Shown piece after piece: positions 27,231 to 36,202 of a stretch of DNA of 64,000 bases. This stretch comes from Nitrospirota bacterium (GTDB lineage Bacteria; Nitrospirota; Thermodesulfovibrionia; Thermodesulfovibrionales; UBA9159). The stretch lies in assembly GCA_023475105.1 (NCBI GenBank), contig JAMCWJ010000052.1, positions 1 to 64,000 of the forward strand, in the 5' to 3' direction. Under the pieces are notes generated by a model that was not told the origin of the DNA, ran no database searches, and saw only the letters and a program-made list of their open reading frames with translations. Position numbers and translations under genes: made by a program. How positions within the stretch are numbered: the stretch's first letter is position 1; each line of letters opens with the position of its first letter.

Positions 27231-28745
27231 TTACATGAGGAGGCGGGCCAGATGGTGCTCCGCTTCCACCAGCACCCGCCAGAGATTTTCGCTCTCACCC
27301 AACTTAAGCTTGATAAGATAATAGCCGATGCTGAGGCTGGTGCGGGCCATAAAGACTTCGACCTGGCGGAGAAAATCGTCGTCCACCTGTTTCGCCTCAC
27401 TCAGGTATTTTTGAAGGAAGACACTTTCAGATACTTTGGCAAGAACATCCTGCCTCTCATAGAACTGATTTCCGAACTGAGCAAGGAATGTCCCTACATC
27501 GAAGGCAGGCGGCATCGTATGGGAGCTGCCGAAATCAATAGCGGCAACAAACCGGGAAGAGGGATCGTCGGAATCCTGTCCGATAAAAATATTCTTGGGA
27601 TGGAAATCCCCGTGCCCCTGGATCAGCTTTTCCGGGTGCTTCCCGTAGAGGGAGGTTTCGAACTCGAGTACCCTGTCCATAATCTCCTGCGCCTTCCGGG
27701 TGTGACGATGCCCGGTCCTGTAGAAGGCCGACATATACAGATCGAGACGACGCCTTTCATCCGAAAAAAACTCGTCCGGCGGAGCGATTTGTAACCGGCA
27801 GTTGTGAAGGCGGGCCAGCCACTCCGCGGTCATTTCGAGATGAGCCCTCGCTTCCCTCGGACCGGCCTCGACCAGTTTGTCGAAAAGGGTTTTACCCCTG
27901 ATACCCTCCTCAACGGTCGTCAGGCTGTCCCGATCATTGCCAAGCGGCTTCGGAACGCGAAATCTTCCTTCCCCGAATCCGTGGCGACGGATCTCATCCA
28001 TGACCTGCGACCTCAGGGCCGCGGAATGCCAGCTCGCCAAATCCTTGTGTTTCTTGATCACGTATCTTTCGCGGAGGTCACCACGGCTGCCGGTCCCGAC
28101 TGTGATTTCCGTTACTTGGGTGCTGCTCGAGCCGGCGCGGGGAATTTCCTTGAAAAAGGGACGGCAACGACCTGCCCTGATCTCTCCCGCCAGTTCTGTT
28201 ACGGTCATGACGGGATGATCGAAAATAGTGGGATAGAGGCCGGCGTAACTCAATGCATGGGTATCGGTTCCTGCAATCGCGGTGAACTTAAGGTCATGCC
28301 AGTCACGCAGCCCCCGATTGCTTTCGGTCACTGTATGATTCGAGCTGAATATTTCGATACCGTCGATGAGGGGATGAAACAGCTCGTAGCGAAGCGGAAT
28401 GTTCTCATTCCGATAAGGGTGCGCCCAGATGATTGCCGCATCGGGAAATTGCCTTCGCATGGTTTCCAGGGAAGTGCCTTTTTGGATTGAAACATCTGCA
28501 CCGTAGACAAGGACGTCACCCAGTTCCGGGGTAGTCACTTCCTGACCGGAGAAGATCACATAATAATCGGGCACTTTAAGACCGCGCCTTAATTCCTCAA
28601 TCTCCTCCGGAGGCCAGAGGTAATGATGATCCGTAAGCACGATGCCCTGCAGACCTCTATCGAAATTGCGCTGCGCGACCTCGAGGGCGCTCACATGACT
28701 GCAGCCGGAATGCTCGGCAGTGTGACAATGCATTTCAAGAAGCAT
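27231..28745 (-). CDS. PHP-domain protein fused to an aminoglycoside phosphotransferase-like kinase domain
   Basis: Two-domain protein of about 504 aa. The N-terminal half is a PHP phosphoesterase: MHCHTAEHSGCSH, VLTDHHYLWPPEE, FSGQEVT and AGTDTHALS carry the expected metal ligands. The C-terminal half (from about residue 215) is an APH/choline kinase fold with Brenner motif HGDFHPKNIFIG and metal-binding AIDFGSSHTMPPAFDVGTFLAQF. The true substrate is unknown; resistance is not implied. The ATG at 28745 is preferred over the track's TTG at 28760, which adds five residues; neither has a clear ribosome site. It lies just upstream of the ABC exporter. Confidence 0.88.
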   Translation of the reverse strand: MLLEMHCHTAEHSGCSHVSALEVAQRNFDRGLQGIVLTDHHYLWPPEEIEELRRGLKVPDYYVIFSGQEVTTPELGDVLVYGADVSIQKGTSLETMRRQFPDAAIIWAHPYRNENIPLRYELFHPLIDGIEIFSSNHTVTESNRGLRDWHDLKFTAIAGTDTHALSYAGLYPTIFDHPVMTVTELAGEIRAGRCRPFFKEIPRAGSSSTQVTEITVGTGSRGDLRERYVIKKHKDLASWHSAALRSQVMDEIRRHGFGEGRFRVPKPLGNDRDSLTTVEEGIRGKTLFDKLVEAGPREARAHLEMTAEWLARLHNCRLQIAPPDEFFSDERRRLDLYMSAFYRTGHRHTRKAQEIMDRVLEFETSLYGKHPEKLIQGHGDFHPKNIFIGQDSDDPSSRFVAAIDFGSSHTMPPAFDVGTFLAQFGNQFYERQDVLAKVSESVFLQKYLSEAKQVDDDFLRQVEVFMARTSLSIGYYLIKLKLGESENLWRVLVEAEHHLARLLM

Positions 28746-28905
28746 ACTTAGGCCACGCAATAAAGCAGGGCATTCCTCACATCAATAGCTCCCGTTCTGC
28801 AGCCGGTGGATGAAGGTTCTGTCGAATTTTTCCGCCGTGCTGTTTCTCAATCTCAGCAATAAAAACGGCCGGCCTCTTTTCTCTTCTTCCCGACATCCGC
28901 TCCGC

Positions 28906-29694
28906 TCATTCCCTCCCCAGGTAAAACACAACGGCGACCGAGGCATGCACCGCGATCTTTCCCGCTTCGATCGCAGTCTCAGGAACGGGAGCGGCCTGAG
29001 CACCGGCCAGAGTTTGTCTGTACACGGGACGAGGCGTTTCCGTTCCACATGAAGGCGCAACGCTTCTTATCCCTGAAATCTTCATCCCCAATGTGCGGGC
29101 GACAAAGCCTGCCTCGTTTCGCGCGTTATCCGCCGCCTTTCTTAACAACTCTTCACAATGTTTCTTAGCGTCCCGCAGAACAAAGGTCACTGCCTGAACC
29201 TCGTTCGCGCCGCTCCGCACAGCGCTGTCGATAATCCTTCCGGCCTCCTCCGTCTTTCCCGTCTTCACCGTCACCTGATGTCTTGCCCTGTAACCCGTAA
29301 GCAGGCTCTTCCTCGTTGCGCTGTCATACTCGTAAACGGGCTGCACGGAGAAAGACGAAGTCTCTATAGAGTCGCCCTTGGCGGGATCAATCAACTGTTT
29401 CAACGCCCTCACGACCCTTTCCGCACCCTTCCCGTTTTCAGCGACCGCTTCACCGGCGGTCTTTTCGGTCGTCTCGACAGCCACGGTGATCACTGCGGTA
29501 TCCGGGGCGAAAAACTCTTTTGCCTCTCCCGTCACCGAAATCGTTCCTTTTCCCCGCTCCCAGGCAGAGTAGTGCTGAGAAGCAGACGCTTCCTCCGGCT
29601 TCAATTCCCGGCAATACGACCTGTCGAATACCACAAACACGAGAGTGAACAGAACGAGACCTGTCACCTGCGCGATCTTCGTTCCCCCTCTCAT
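28906..29694 (-). CDS. SIMPL domain (DUF541) exported protein
   Basis: A 262-aa protein of the SIMPL/DUF541 family, usually periplasmic or outer-membrane associated and of unclear function. It has a signal-anchor (VTGLVLFTLVFVVF). The domain begins GTISVTGEAKEFFAPDTAVITVAVET and continues with FSVQPVYEYD, TGYRARHQVTVK and RIIDSAVRSGANEVQAVTFVL. The ATG at 29694 was chosen because GGAGGG lies just upstream; the track start adds ten residues. It is divergent from argJ. Confidence 0.9.
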   Translation of the reverse strand: MRGGTKIAQVTGLVLFTLVFVVFDRSYCRELKPEEASASQHYSAWERGKGTISVTGEAKEFFAPDTAVITVAVETTEKTAGEAVAENGKGAERVVRALKQLIDPAKGDSIETSSFSVQPVYEYDSATRKSLLTGYRARHQVTVKTGKTEEAGRIIDSAVRSGANEVQAVTFVLRDAKKHCEELLRKAADNARNEAGFVARTLGMKISGIRSVAPSCGTETPRPVYRQTLAGAQAAPVPETAIEAGKIAVHASVAVVFYLGRE

Positions 29695-29773
29695 ATTCCC
29701 TCCTTCGCCTTCGTCACCCTGCATCCACGTCTTTCCAGTGTTTCATTCCCTCCCCTTTTTACCCGGAGTCCCA

Positions 29774-29803
29774 TTGACTCTTCGCATAACCACCTCCTAT
29801 CAT
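29774..29803 (+). promoter_or_regulatory. Sigma70-type promoter upstream of argJ
   Basis: TTGACT (29774-29779) and TATCAT (29798-29803) are separated by 18 bp. The argJ ATG at 29879 lies about 70 nt beyond the expected start of transcription. Confidence 0.5.
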
Positions 29804-29878
29804 TTTCGAAGAAATCAGGGGATAATGCAAGTCTCGAGCGATCTTTGCTTTTGATCCTGTCTTTGCTTGCAAAAAAAA

Positions 29879-31108
29879 ATGAAGAAGGGTAACGTAGTAC
29901 GTATGGACGGGGAAAAAAAGGCGGCAACAATAATCGTACCGAAGGGATTTCTTTTTTCTGCCGTCGAGGCGGCGATCAAGAAACCGGGCCGCAAAGACCT
30001 CGCGCTTATCTATTCCGAACCGGAGGCTGTCATCTCCGGCATGTTCACGACGAACAGGATCAAGGCCGCTCCGGTGAAGCTCGATATGCGACGGATCCGG
30101 ACGGGAAGAGGCCGGGCGATCGTAGCGAACAGCGGAAACGCCAACGCCTGTTCCGGAAAACAGGGGATGAAGGATGCCGAGGAGACGGCTGCCCTCGTCG
30201 CAAAGGGCCTGGGGCTCGGCGAATCCGCTGTGCACGTATGTTCCACCGGGGTAATCGGCACGCCGATGCCGATGGAAAGGATACGGGCAGCTATTCCGCG
30301 ACTCATCGCAGGCCTGCGGAAGGAAACGCTCCTTGACGCCGCTGCGGCGATCATGACGACGGACACCTTTTCCAAAGTGGTGAGCCGTAGGGTCAAAGTG
30401 GGGAATGTGACCGGCACGATAGCCGGGATATGCAAGGGCGCCGGAATGATATGTCCGCAGATGGCGACCATGCTCTGCTTCATACTGACCGACCTCTCCG
30501 TAGAAAAGACCGCCCTTGACACGGCACTGAAGGGTGCAGTGCGAAGTTCCTTCAACAGGATAACGATCGACGGAGATATGTCCACAAACGACACCGTTCT
30601 TGTCATGGCGAACGGAAAAGCGGCCAATGAAACAATAAAGGAGGGCTCTCCGGAGTTTTCCGCATTCGCGACTGCGCTCTCGCGTCTCGCCTTCGACCTC
30701 GCAAGGCTGATCGCGAAAGACGGCGAAGGGGCGACCAAACTTATCGAGGTGGAGGTGAGGAATGCGCGAAACCAGCGCGACGCGGATAAAGCCGCCTTCG
30801 CGATTGCGAACTCCCTGCTTGTGAAGACCGCCGTATACGGCAATGACGCGAACTGGGGAAGAATAATGGCCGCTCTCGGATACGCGCGAATAGGACTCGA
30901 AGAGGAAAGGACCGACGTCTATTTCGGCAAGGTGAAGGTCGCAAGGAACGGCATCGCTACGGGCAAAGACAGGGAAGCGGCTGAAGTGCTGAAAGGAAAA
31001 GAGATAAGGATCACCGCGGACCTTCACATCGGCAGCGCTTCCTCAAAAGTCCTCACCTGCGACCTCACCGAGGGATATGTGAAGATCAATGCGCAATACC
31101 GGACCTGA
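29879..31108 (+). CDS. argJ: Bifunctional glutamate N-acetyltransferase / ornithine acetyltransferase
   Basis: ArgJ recycles the acetyl group in arginine biosynthesis, making N-acetylglutamate and ornithine. The 409-aa precursor normally cleaves itself at the Thr of ATML, seen here in GAGMICPQMATMLCFI. Other family segments are FTTNRIKAAPV, ANSGNANACSG, CSTGVIGTPMP, RITIDGDMSTNDTV and YGNDANWGRIMAALGYA. The ATG at 29879 was used; the ATG at 29903 is also possible, and the track's TTG is less likely. argH, another arginine gene, is at 45 kb. Confidence 0.95.
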   Translation: MKKGNVVRMDGEKKAATIIVPKGFLFSAVEAAIKKPGRKDLALIYSEPEAVISGMFTTNRIKAAPVKLDMRRIRTGRGRAIVANSGNANACSGKQGMKDAEETAALVAKGLGLGESAVHVCSTGVIGTPMPMERIRAAIPRLIAGLRKETLLDAAAAIMTTDTFSKVVSRRVKVGNVTGTIAGICKGAGMICPQMATMLCFILTDLSVEKTALDTALKGAVRSSFNRITIDGDMSTNDTVLVMANGKAANETIKEGSPEFSAFATALSRLAFDLARLIAKDGEGATKLIEVEVRNARNQRDADKAAFAIANSLLVKTAVYGNDANWGRIMAALGYARIGLEEERTDVYFGKVKVARNGIATGKDREAAEVLKGKEIRITADLHIGSASSKVLTCDLTEGYVKINAQYRT

Positions 31109-31168
31109 CGGTCATAACAGAACTTATACCCCTAAAATTAGAATTTATAGCCTGCATGAAAATTTTGC

Positions 31169-31202
31169 TTGACAAATAGATTTTTTTCTGTAATCATATA
31201 AT
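31169..31202 (+). promoter_or_regulatory. Promoter-like element downstream of argJ
   Basis: A consensus TTGACA (31169-31174) sits in an AT-rich stretch. TAATCA (31191-31196) gives a 16-bp spacer, while the better TATAAT (31197-31202) would give 22 bp. No protein-coding gene follows on this strand before the terminator hairpin at 31233. Confidence 0.4.
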
Positions 31203-31232
31203 TGTATTTTAAGCGCCTCGTTACCTCCCCTA

Positions 31233-31275
31233 AGCTGCTGTTCAGTTCCCACGAACAGCAGCTACTTTTCTTTTT
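31233..31275 (+). terminator. Rho-independent terminator
   Basis: A perfect 11-bp stem, AGCTGCTGTTC (31233-31243) with GAACAGCAGCT (31253-31263), around a 9-nt loop, is followed by ACTTTTCTTTTT. The T-rich side is on the plus strand, so it terminates argJ or a short RNA from the 31169 promoter. The stem also overlaps the stop codon of the minus-strand DUF362 gene. Confidence 0.8.
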
Positions 31276-32398
31276 GGGCTCCTAACTCTATCAGTTCGTA
31301 ATTTCTGCTGCCAAGACCGAGTCTTTCTGCCTCATCTATTTGAATTCTATAGTCTTTCTTGTGAAGCTCGAAGAGCACGTCTCCTTTATCCCGCTTGTCT
31401 GTTCCTGTTGCAGATCCCGGAAGTGGTATTGCGCTTTGCAACATAACAACACTAGCCTGCTCGACCGCTACAATATCATCGGATATTAATATCCCTGCAT
31501 CCTGAATTACAGGGACATCTGCCGCAGGCATACAGTCGCATTCAGGCTGTATTTCGGTCAGAAAATTAATATAGAGCACCTTTTTCCGCTCGAAAGTGCT
31601 CAGGACCGCACCTGCCGCCTCTGCCAGAGACTTCATGAACCGTTCATCATCCCCGGGCATCGCGATCGCCTCGGACTGGCATACCCTTACACATCTCCCG
31701 CACCTCCAACAGGTGTTTCCGTCCCAGAAAAGTTGCTCCCCTTCTTCAAACACGATCGCGTCAAGGGGACATACTTCGGCGCACTGATAGCACAACTCGC
31801 ATTTCTCGCTGTCCCATACCAGGTCGCCTTCGCCGATCGTGTGCATCGCCCCCCTGCCGCATTTCCATCCGCAGTGGCGGTGGGCGGAACTCACTCCCCC
31901 CATCGCCAGGTTCTTTATCGCCCCGGCATATCCCGCATTGATGTGGCCTTTGACGTGGCTGCAGACGACCATTCCCGGGATATCGTAGATAAGCGACGCG
32001 ACCGCGATCTCCCCAAGGATCTCGCCGGCTTTCACCATGATATTGTCCTTTCCGTACAGTCCGTCGCCCAGCACAACCGGAGCGCCCACGGAGAGATGGT
32101 TGATGCCGTTCTGATTCGCCACGTCCAGGTAGTCGAGACCCTTTATCCTCACCGTATCGACCACGCAGGGCTTTGCCCCGATTCCCTTCAGTCCTTCGAC
32201 TACTTTTCTGAGAAACACGGGCCGTACGACCCTGTGCGCGCCTTCGGATCCGAAATGCGTCTTTACTGCTACCCATTCCTTCGGACTGAAATAGTTCCCC
32301 AGTCCCACTTCGCTCAACATTCTTTCGAGCTTCCCGGGCATGCTGTCTCCGTATTTCCATTTCAGCGCCCTGGCGGAAGAAAAATAGACCTTTGCCAT
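31262..32398 (-). CDS. DUF362 domain protein with two 4Fe-4S clusters
   Basis: A 378-aa iron-sulfur protein. The DUF362 region covers about residues 1-210 (VAVKTHFGSEGAHRVVRP, VKGHINAGYAGAIKNLAMG). A bacterial ferredoxin insert has CELCYQCAEVCPLDAI and CWRCGRCVRVCQSEAI, two CxxCxxCxxxCP-like motifs (the second ends CQ instead of CP). DUF362 proteins are common in anaerobes and their function is uncertain. GGAGGAAGC precedes the ATG. Confidence 0.92.
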   Translation of the reverse strand: MAKVYFSSARALKWKYGDSMPGKLERMLSEVGLGNYFSPKEWVAVKTHFGSEGAHRVVRPVFLRKVVEGLKGIGAKPCVVDTVRIKGLDYLDVANQNGINHLSVGAPVVLGDGLYGKDNIMVKAGEILGEIAVASLIYDIPGMVVCSHVKGHINAGYAGAIKNLAMGGVSSAHRHCGWKCGRGAMHTIGEGDLVWDSEKCELCYQCAEVCPLDAIVFEEGEQLFWDGNTCWRCGRCVRVCQSEAIAMPGDDERFMKSLAEAAGAVLSTFERKKVLYINFLTEIQPECDCMPAADVPVIQDAGILISDDIVAVEQASVVMLQSAIPLPGSATGTDKRDKGDVLFELHKKDYRIQIDEAERLGLGSRNYELIELGAQKEK

Positions 32399-32422
32399 GC
32401 TTCCTCCTTTATGCAGAATGTT

Positions 32423-33040
32423 CTAAATCCCTTTCAGAAACCACAGCCCGAAAAAAATGAGAAAGGCCCCGCATGCATAGAACAGGAATCTGTATCCCCT
32501 GTCCCCCATCACCCTTTTCCCCTTCGCTATGGCAAAGGAGACGAAACTATACCAACTGAGATCGGCGGTAATATGGCCCATGAAAAAAACCGCAACCCCG
32601 AGCATACCGAATTTGAGGGAGCTGACGAGATATCCCATCCCTATCGTGACCCACCAGATGATCCAGTAGGGATTCGAAACACTGCCGATGATCCCGGACA
32701 TGATCGGATGAATACCCCGCCGCGCGTTTTCTCCGGTCGCCGAAAAGTGCGCGGTCCGCGCATCCTTCATGAGCCGGTAACCCATGTACATCAGAACGAG
32801 ACCGCCTATCACGCCGATTGTCGTTTTGATTAAAGGCGCGGTAAGGAAGGGAGCGATGCCGAGAACGATAAATATGACCAACGCAAGTTCGAGTATTCCA
32901 TGGCCGACGACGACCAGCGGGCCCGCGCTTGCCCCTCTCCTGGCGGATTCCGCAACGGTGAGACTGAAAAGCGGGCCAGGAACGAGGGCGCCTGAGAGGG
33001 CGACGACAAATGAAGAGACGGCGATCAGAAGAAGCGTCAT
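32423..33040 (-). CDS. LysE/RhtB family exporter
   Basis: A 205-aa membrane protein with six hydrophobic helices, N-terminal SFVVALSGALVPGPLFSLTVAESARRG and central GSVSNPYWIIWWVTIG, the pattern of the LysE/RhtB superfamily of amino-acid and small-metabolite exporters. The substrate cannot be inferred. It lies between the DUF362 gene and the CAP-domain gene on the same strand. Confidence 0.9.
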   Translation of the reverse strand: MTLLLIAVSSFVVALSGALVPGPLFSLTVAESARRGASAGPLVVVGHGILELALVIFIVLGIAPFLTAPLIKTTIGVIGGLVLMYMGYRLMKDARTAHFSATGENARRGIHPIMSGIIGSVSNPYWIIWWVTIGMGYLVSSLKFGMLGVAVFFMGHITADLSWYSFVSFAIAKGKRVMGDRGYRFLFYACGAFLIFFGLWFLKGI

Positions 33041-33069
33041 GGATATCCGGCCCCTTTCCCCGGAAATAC

Positions 33070-33594
33070 CTATGGCACGATGAAAGAGGAGAGTTCAGGG
33101 CTCGCGAACACCAACGTCCAGTAAAGCCTCTTCGCGCCCCTCGCGTAAGCGGCCCCTGCCTCCTTAAAACCGGGGTTCATGATGTTTTCGCAATGCCCCC
33201 GGCTCCTGAGCCATCCGTCCACAACCTCTTCGGCGCTGAGGTAGCCCTCGCCCACATTTTCTCCGTATGTCATCCACCGGTATCCGGACCTTGCGATCCT
33301 CTCGCCCGGCTTGCTTCCGTCACCCCCGTTGTGTCCCATCCTCTCTTCCCGTGCCATGTCCTCTGAATGCGCGAGAGAAGCCTTTGAGAGGGCCTCGTTC
33401 CAATGCACGGGGCGCGTTGCCCTGTAATATCTGCTGCCGCATTTGACGCCTCTCGTTCTTGCGCGGTTCACCAGGTCTATCACCTTTTTTTCTGTTGCCC
33501 GGTCCGGGCGCTGCCCTCCCGCAGCCGGATCAGGGCCGCCCTGGAAAATCACCACAAGGCAGAAGATGCAGACAGATGCAAGTATCTTCTTCAC
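33070..33594 (-). CDS. Secreted CAP/SCP domain protein
   Basis: A 174-aa exported protein with a signal peptide (ILASVCIFCLVVIFQGGPDPAAGG). The CAP domain, YkwD-like, has VIDLVNRARTRG, LSKASLAHSEDMAREERMGHNG, YGENVGEGYLSAEEVVDGWLRSRGHCENIMNP and a C-terminal YWTLVFASP. The CAP cavity residues HSED, GEN and GHCENIM are present. The role is unknown; bacterial members are often envelope-associated. Confidence 0.93.
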   Translation of the reverse strand: MKKILASVCIFCLVVIFQGGPDPAAGGQRPDRATEKKVIDLVNRARTRGVKCGSRYYRATRPVHWNEALSKASLAHSEDMAREERMGHNGGDGSKPGERIARSGYRWMTYGENVGEGYLSAEEVVDGWLRSRGHCENIMNPGFKEAGAAYARGAKRLYWTLVFASPELSSFIVP

Positions 33595-33619
33595 TCTTTC
33601 TCCTTATCGGGCAGAAAGA

Positions 33620-34789
33620 TCATTTCGGGGTGATGCGATATATTCTATCATCATTGGGCCGCGGTGTGCCTCTGCCGTCCCTGTTGTTCGTCAGAAAATA
33701 GAGCGCACCGTCGGGCCCTTCGACCACGTCCCTCAGTCGTCCGAATCTTCCCGCATCCCCTCCCGAGGAAAACCACTTCTCGACGCGCATCGCCCGCTGC
33801 CCTTCATCGAAGCGTATTCTCACGAGGCATTCGCTCCGCAGGGTCGCCACGAAGAGATCACCCTTCAGGTGCTTGAGGAGGATCCCGCGGGAGAAGGTCA
33901 TTCCCGACGGAGGTGTCGCCTTTTCCCAGACGACGATCGGGTCGATATACTGCGGGAGTCCCGCCGCGCCGATCACATCGGGCCAGCCGTAATTCCCGCC
34001 CTTGACGATGATATTTATCTCGTCATGCCCGAAATGACCGAATTCTCCCGAGGGGCCGTGTTCCGACTCGAAAAGCTTCCCTGTACCGGCCTGCCAGGCG
34101 AGGCCCTGCGGGTTCCTGTTCCCATAGGAGTAAACGGGCGAACCCTTGAAGGGGTTGTCCCTGGGGATCCCGCCCTCGGGGGTCACACGCAGGATCTTTC
34201 CGCCCAGGGAATGGAGGTCTTGGGCGAGTTTCGAATGGAAGGTCTCCCCTGCCGTGATGTAGAGCATGCCGTCCGGTCCGAAGGCAATTCTTCCCCCATT
34301 ATGCAGTCTGCCTGCGGGTATCCCGTCGATAATGACCTTGTCGAATGTCCCTTTGCGCCCCTCGTCCTTAAGCCGGATCACCCTGTTGAAGAGGTCGCTC
34401 CCTTTCCTGTAGGTATGCATCGCGTAGACGTAAGGCTTCCGGGGGAATTCAGGATGAAGGGCCAGGCCCATCAGCCCTCCCTCCCCTGCGTGTGCGACAT
34501 CAGGAGCTGCATAGGGTTCCTTTTGGACTTTCCCGTCCCGTATCAGTCTTATCCTCCCCGGCCTTTCGCTCACAAGCGCTCTTCCGTCAGGAAGAAAGAG
34601 AAGAGACCAGGGGATGTCAAGGTTTTCGGCCCAGACTTCCACGATCACGCCGTCTCCCTCCGGGAGATACACGTCCCCGACATTCTGCGGTATTTTGCCG
34701 ACGATCTGTGAACACGCGGCAAGGGAAGAAAGGAGGTGGAGAAAGATTATCGCGCCCCCTATTCCCTTCGCCGCCGGAGAGAGTTTCAT
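33620..34789 (-). CDS. PQQ-dependent sugar dehydrogenase-like lipoprotein
   Basis: A 389-aa exported protein of the glucose/sorbosone dehydrogenase (Asd/YliI) family, a six-bladed beta-propeller that oxidises aldose sugars with PQQ. The N-terminal LLSSLAACSQ is a lipobox. Family segments include NLDIPWSLLFLPDGRALVSERPGRIR, GEGGLMGLALHP, LHNGGRIAFGPDGMLYI, YSYGNRNPQGLAW and DEINIIVKGGNYGWPDV. No PQQ biosynthesis genes are nearby. Its start overlaps the rsmI end by 4 nt. Confidence 0.92.
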   Translation of the reverse strand: MKLSPAAKGIGGAIIFLHLLSSLAACSQIVGKIPQNVGDVYLPEGDGVIVEVWAENLDIPWSLLFLPDGRALVSERPGRIRLIRDGKVQKEPYAAPDVAHAGEGGLMGLALHPEFPRKPYVYAMHTYRKGSDLFNRVIRLKDEGRKGTFDKVIIDGIPAGRLHNGGRIAFGPDGMLYITAGETFHSKLAQDLHSLGGKILRVTPEGGIPRDNPFKGSPVYSYGNRNPQGLAWQAGTGKLFESEHGPSGEFGHFGHDEINIIVKGGNYGWPDVIGAAGLPQYIDPIVVWEKATPPSGMTFSRGILLKHLKGDLFVATLRSECLVRIRFDEGQRAMRVEKWFSSGGDAGRFGRLRDVVEGPDGALYFLTNNRDGRGTPRPNDDRIYRITPK

Positions 34790-35601
34790 TCAAGGCTCCT
34801 ATCGTAGAGTTCCTTCTTGCTCAGGCCGTACTGTTCCGAAATCATTTTCACCGCCTCTTTTCTTCCCTTTCCCTTCTTCATCAACGCCCTCACCTCATCC
34901 AGGGCATCCTCAAAAGAGACCTCCTCCCTTTTCTTCCCCTCGACGATGATCACGTATTCACCCGCGACGGTTGCAGCACGGAGCATCTGCAGAACATCGG
35001 CAAGTCTCCCCCGGAGCACCTCTTCATGGATCTTCGTTATCTCCCTCACAAGCGCAAGGTATCTCTGACCGAAGATCTCCTCCATGTCCTCCAGCGTTTC
35101 GAGGACCCTGTGGGGCGCTTCGTAAAAAACAAGGGTCCTCTTCTCCATGCCGAGTTCCCTCAGCATTTTTCGCCGCTGCGTCTTCCTGGGAGGAAGAAAG
35201 CCCACGAACGTAAACTCCTTTACGGGAAGGCCGGAGATCGAAAGGGCTGCCACGAGGGCTGAAGGACCAGGCACGGAGACGACGTGCAGGGCCTCTTCGA
35301 CGGCCCTTTCGATCAGCACGCACCCGGGGTCCGAGATCCCGGGTGTTCCCGCATCCGATATCAACGCAACCGAGAGTCCTGCACGGAGTTTTGCGAGTAC
35401 CTGTTCGGTTCGCTCCCTCTCCCTTTCGCCCCAGTAACTTACAAGGGGTCTGGAGATTCCGTAATGATTAAGGAGCTTCGAAGAATGTCTCGTATCTTCT
35501 GCGGCGATCAGGTCAACCTCTTTGAGTACCTTCAGTGCCCTGAGGGTCATGTCCTCGAGATTGCCGATCGGCGTCGAGACGATATAGAGAGTTCCTTTCA
35601 T
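34786..35601 (-). CDS. rsmI: 16S rRNA (cytidine1402-2'-O)-methyltransferase
   Basis: RsmI methylates the ribose of C1402 in the 16S rRNA decoding centre. The 271-aa protein begins GTLYIVSTPIGNLEDMTLRALKVL and has AEDTRHSSKLLNHYGI, ISDAGTPGISDPG, VPGPSALVAALSISGLP and FYEAPHRVLETLEDM. All are family signatures. It ends overlapping the sugar dehydrogenase-like gene by 4 nt. Confidence 0.97.
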   Translation of the reverse strand: MKGTLYIVSTPIGNLEDMTLRALKVLKEVDLIAAEDTRHSSKLLNHYGISRPLVSYWGERERERTEQVLAKLRAGLSVALISDAGTPGISDPGCVLIERAVEEALHVVSVPGPSALVAALSISGLPVKEFTFVGFLPPRKTQRRKMLRELGMEKRTLVFYEAPHRVLETLEDMEEIFGQRYLALVREITKIHEEVLRGRLADVLQMLRAATVAGEYVIIVEGKKREEVSFEDALDEVRALMKKGKGRKEAVKMISEQYGLSKKELYDRSLE

Positions 35602-35699
35602 AAGAAAATTCTTTCATGCAAGGCTTCAAGAGATGGGGATCATACGGCGAGAAGCCTTCTTACCCGTACCCTCCTACGCCGCGAGCCTCTTGCCCTGCG

Positions 35700-36170
35700 C
35701 TATCTCTTGAAGCCGCCCCTGAACCTGTCAAGCCACATGATATGGCTTTTCTCCTCGTTGATGATCTCCTCAACTACTTCCTTTTCCCTGACTGCATCCC
35801 GTATCCAGTAAAAATAGAGGAGGGTCTCCTTTTCGAAGCCGAGGGCAAAATTCACCGCGTCCTCGACCGTCTTCACCTGCTGCATCGAGGGAAGCGACTT
35901 GTCTTTCCCGAGAAAGAACTCGGACTCCACAATCGCTCTGAGGTACGGCTCGGCCTCGTCCCAATTCACCGGCTCTTCTTCCCTGATGATGTCGATAAGC
36001 TCCCTGAAGGTCTTCTCGTGCTTCAGCTCTTTCCCCGCCAGGGTCGAAAAGAGCTTGTTCAGTCCTTCATCATCCGGGAACTTTGCGGACATCGCCGTAT
36101 AGAAATCATAGCCCAGCTTTTCCGTTTGGACGGCCTGTTCAATCGCCTCTCTGATCGAGAACTTTTCCAT
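35700..36170 (-). CDS. Ferritin-like diiron protein (rubrerythrin family)
   Basis: A 156-aa four-helix-bundle protein. The diiron ligands fit IEQAVQTEKLGYDFY (helix 1 Glu), AGKELKHEKTFRELI (ExxH, helix 2), ALGFEKETLLYFY (helix 3 Glu) and EEIINEEKSHIMWLDRF (ExxH, helix 4). No C-terminal rubredoxin cysteines are present, so it is a ferritin/erythrin-type rather than full rubrerythrin. A role in peroxide or iron handling in an anaerobe is likely but inferred. Confidence 0.9.
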   Translation of the reverse strand: MEKFSIREAIEQAVQTEKLGYDFYTAMSAKFPDDEGLNKLFSTLAGKELKHEKTFRELIDIIREEEPVNWDEAEPYLRAIVESEFFLGKDKSLPSMQQVKTVEDAVNFALGFEKETLLYFYWIRDAVREKEVVEEIINEEKSHIMWLDRFRGGFKR

Positions 36171-36202
36171 TGTCCTTTTCCTCCCTCAATCCGTATTCAC
36201 AG

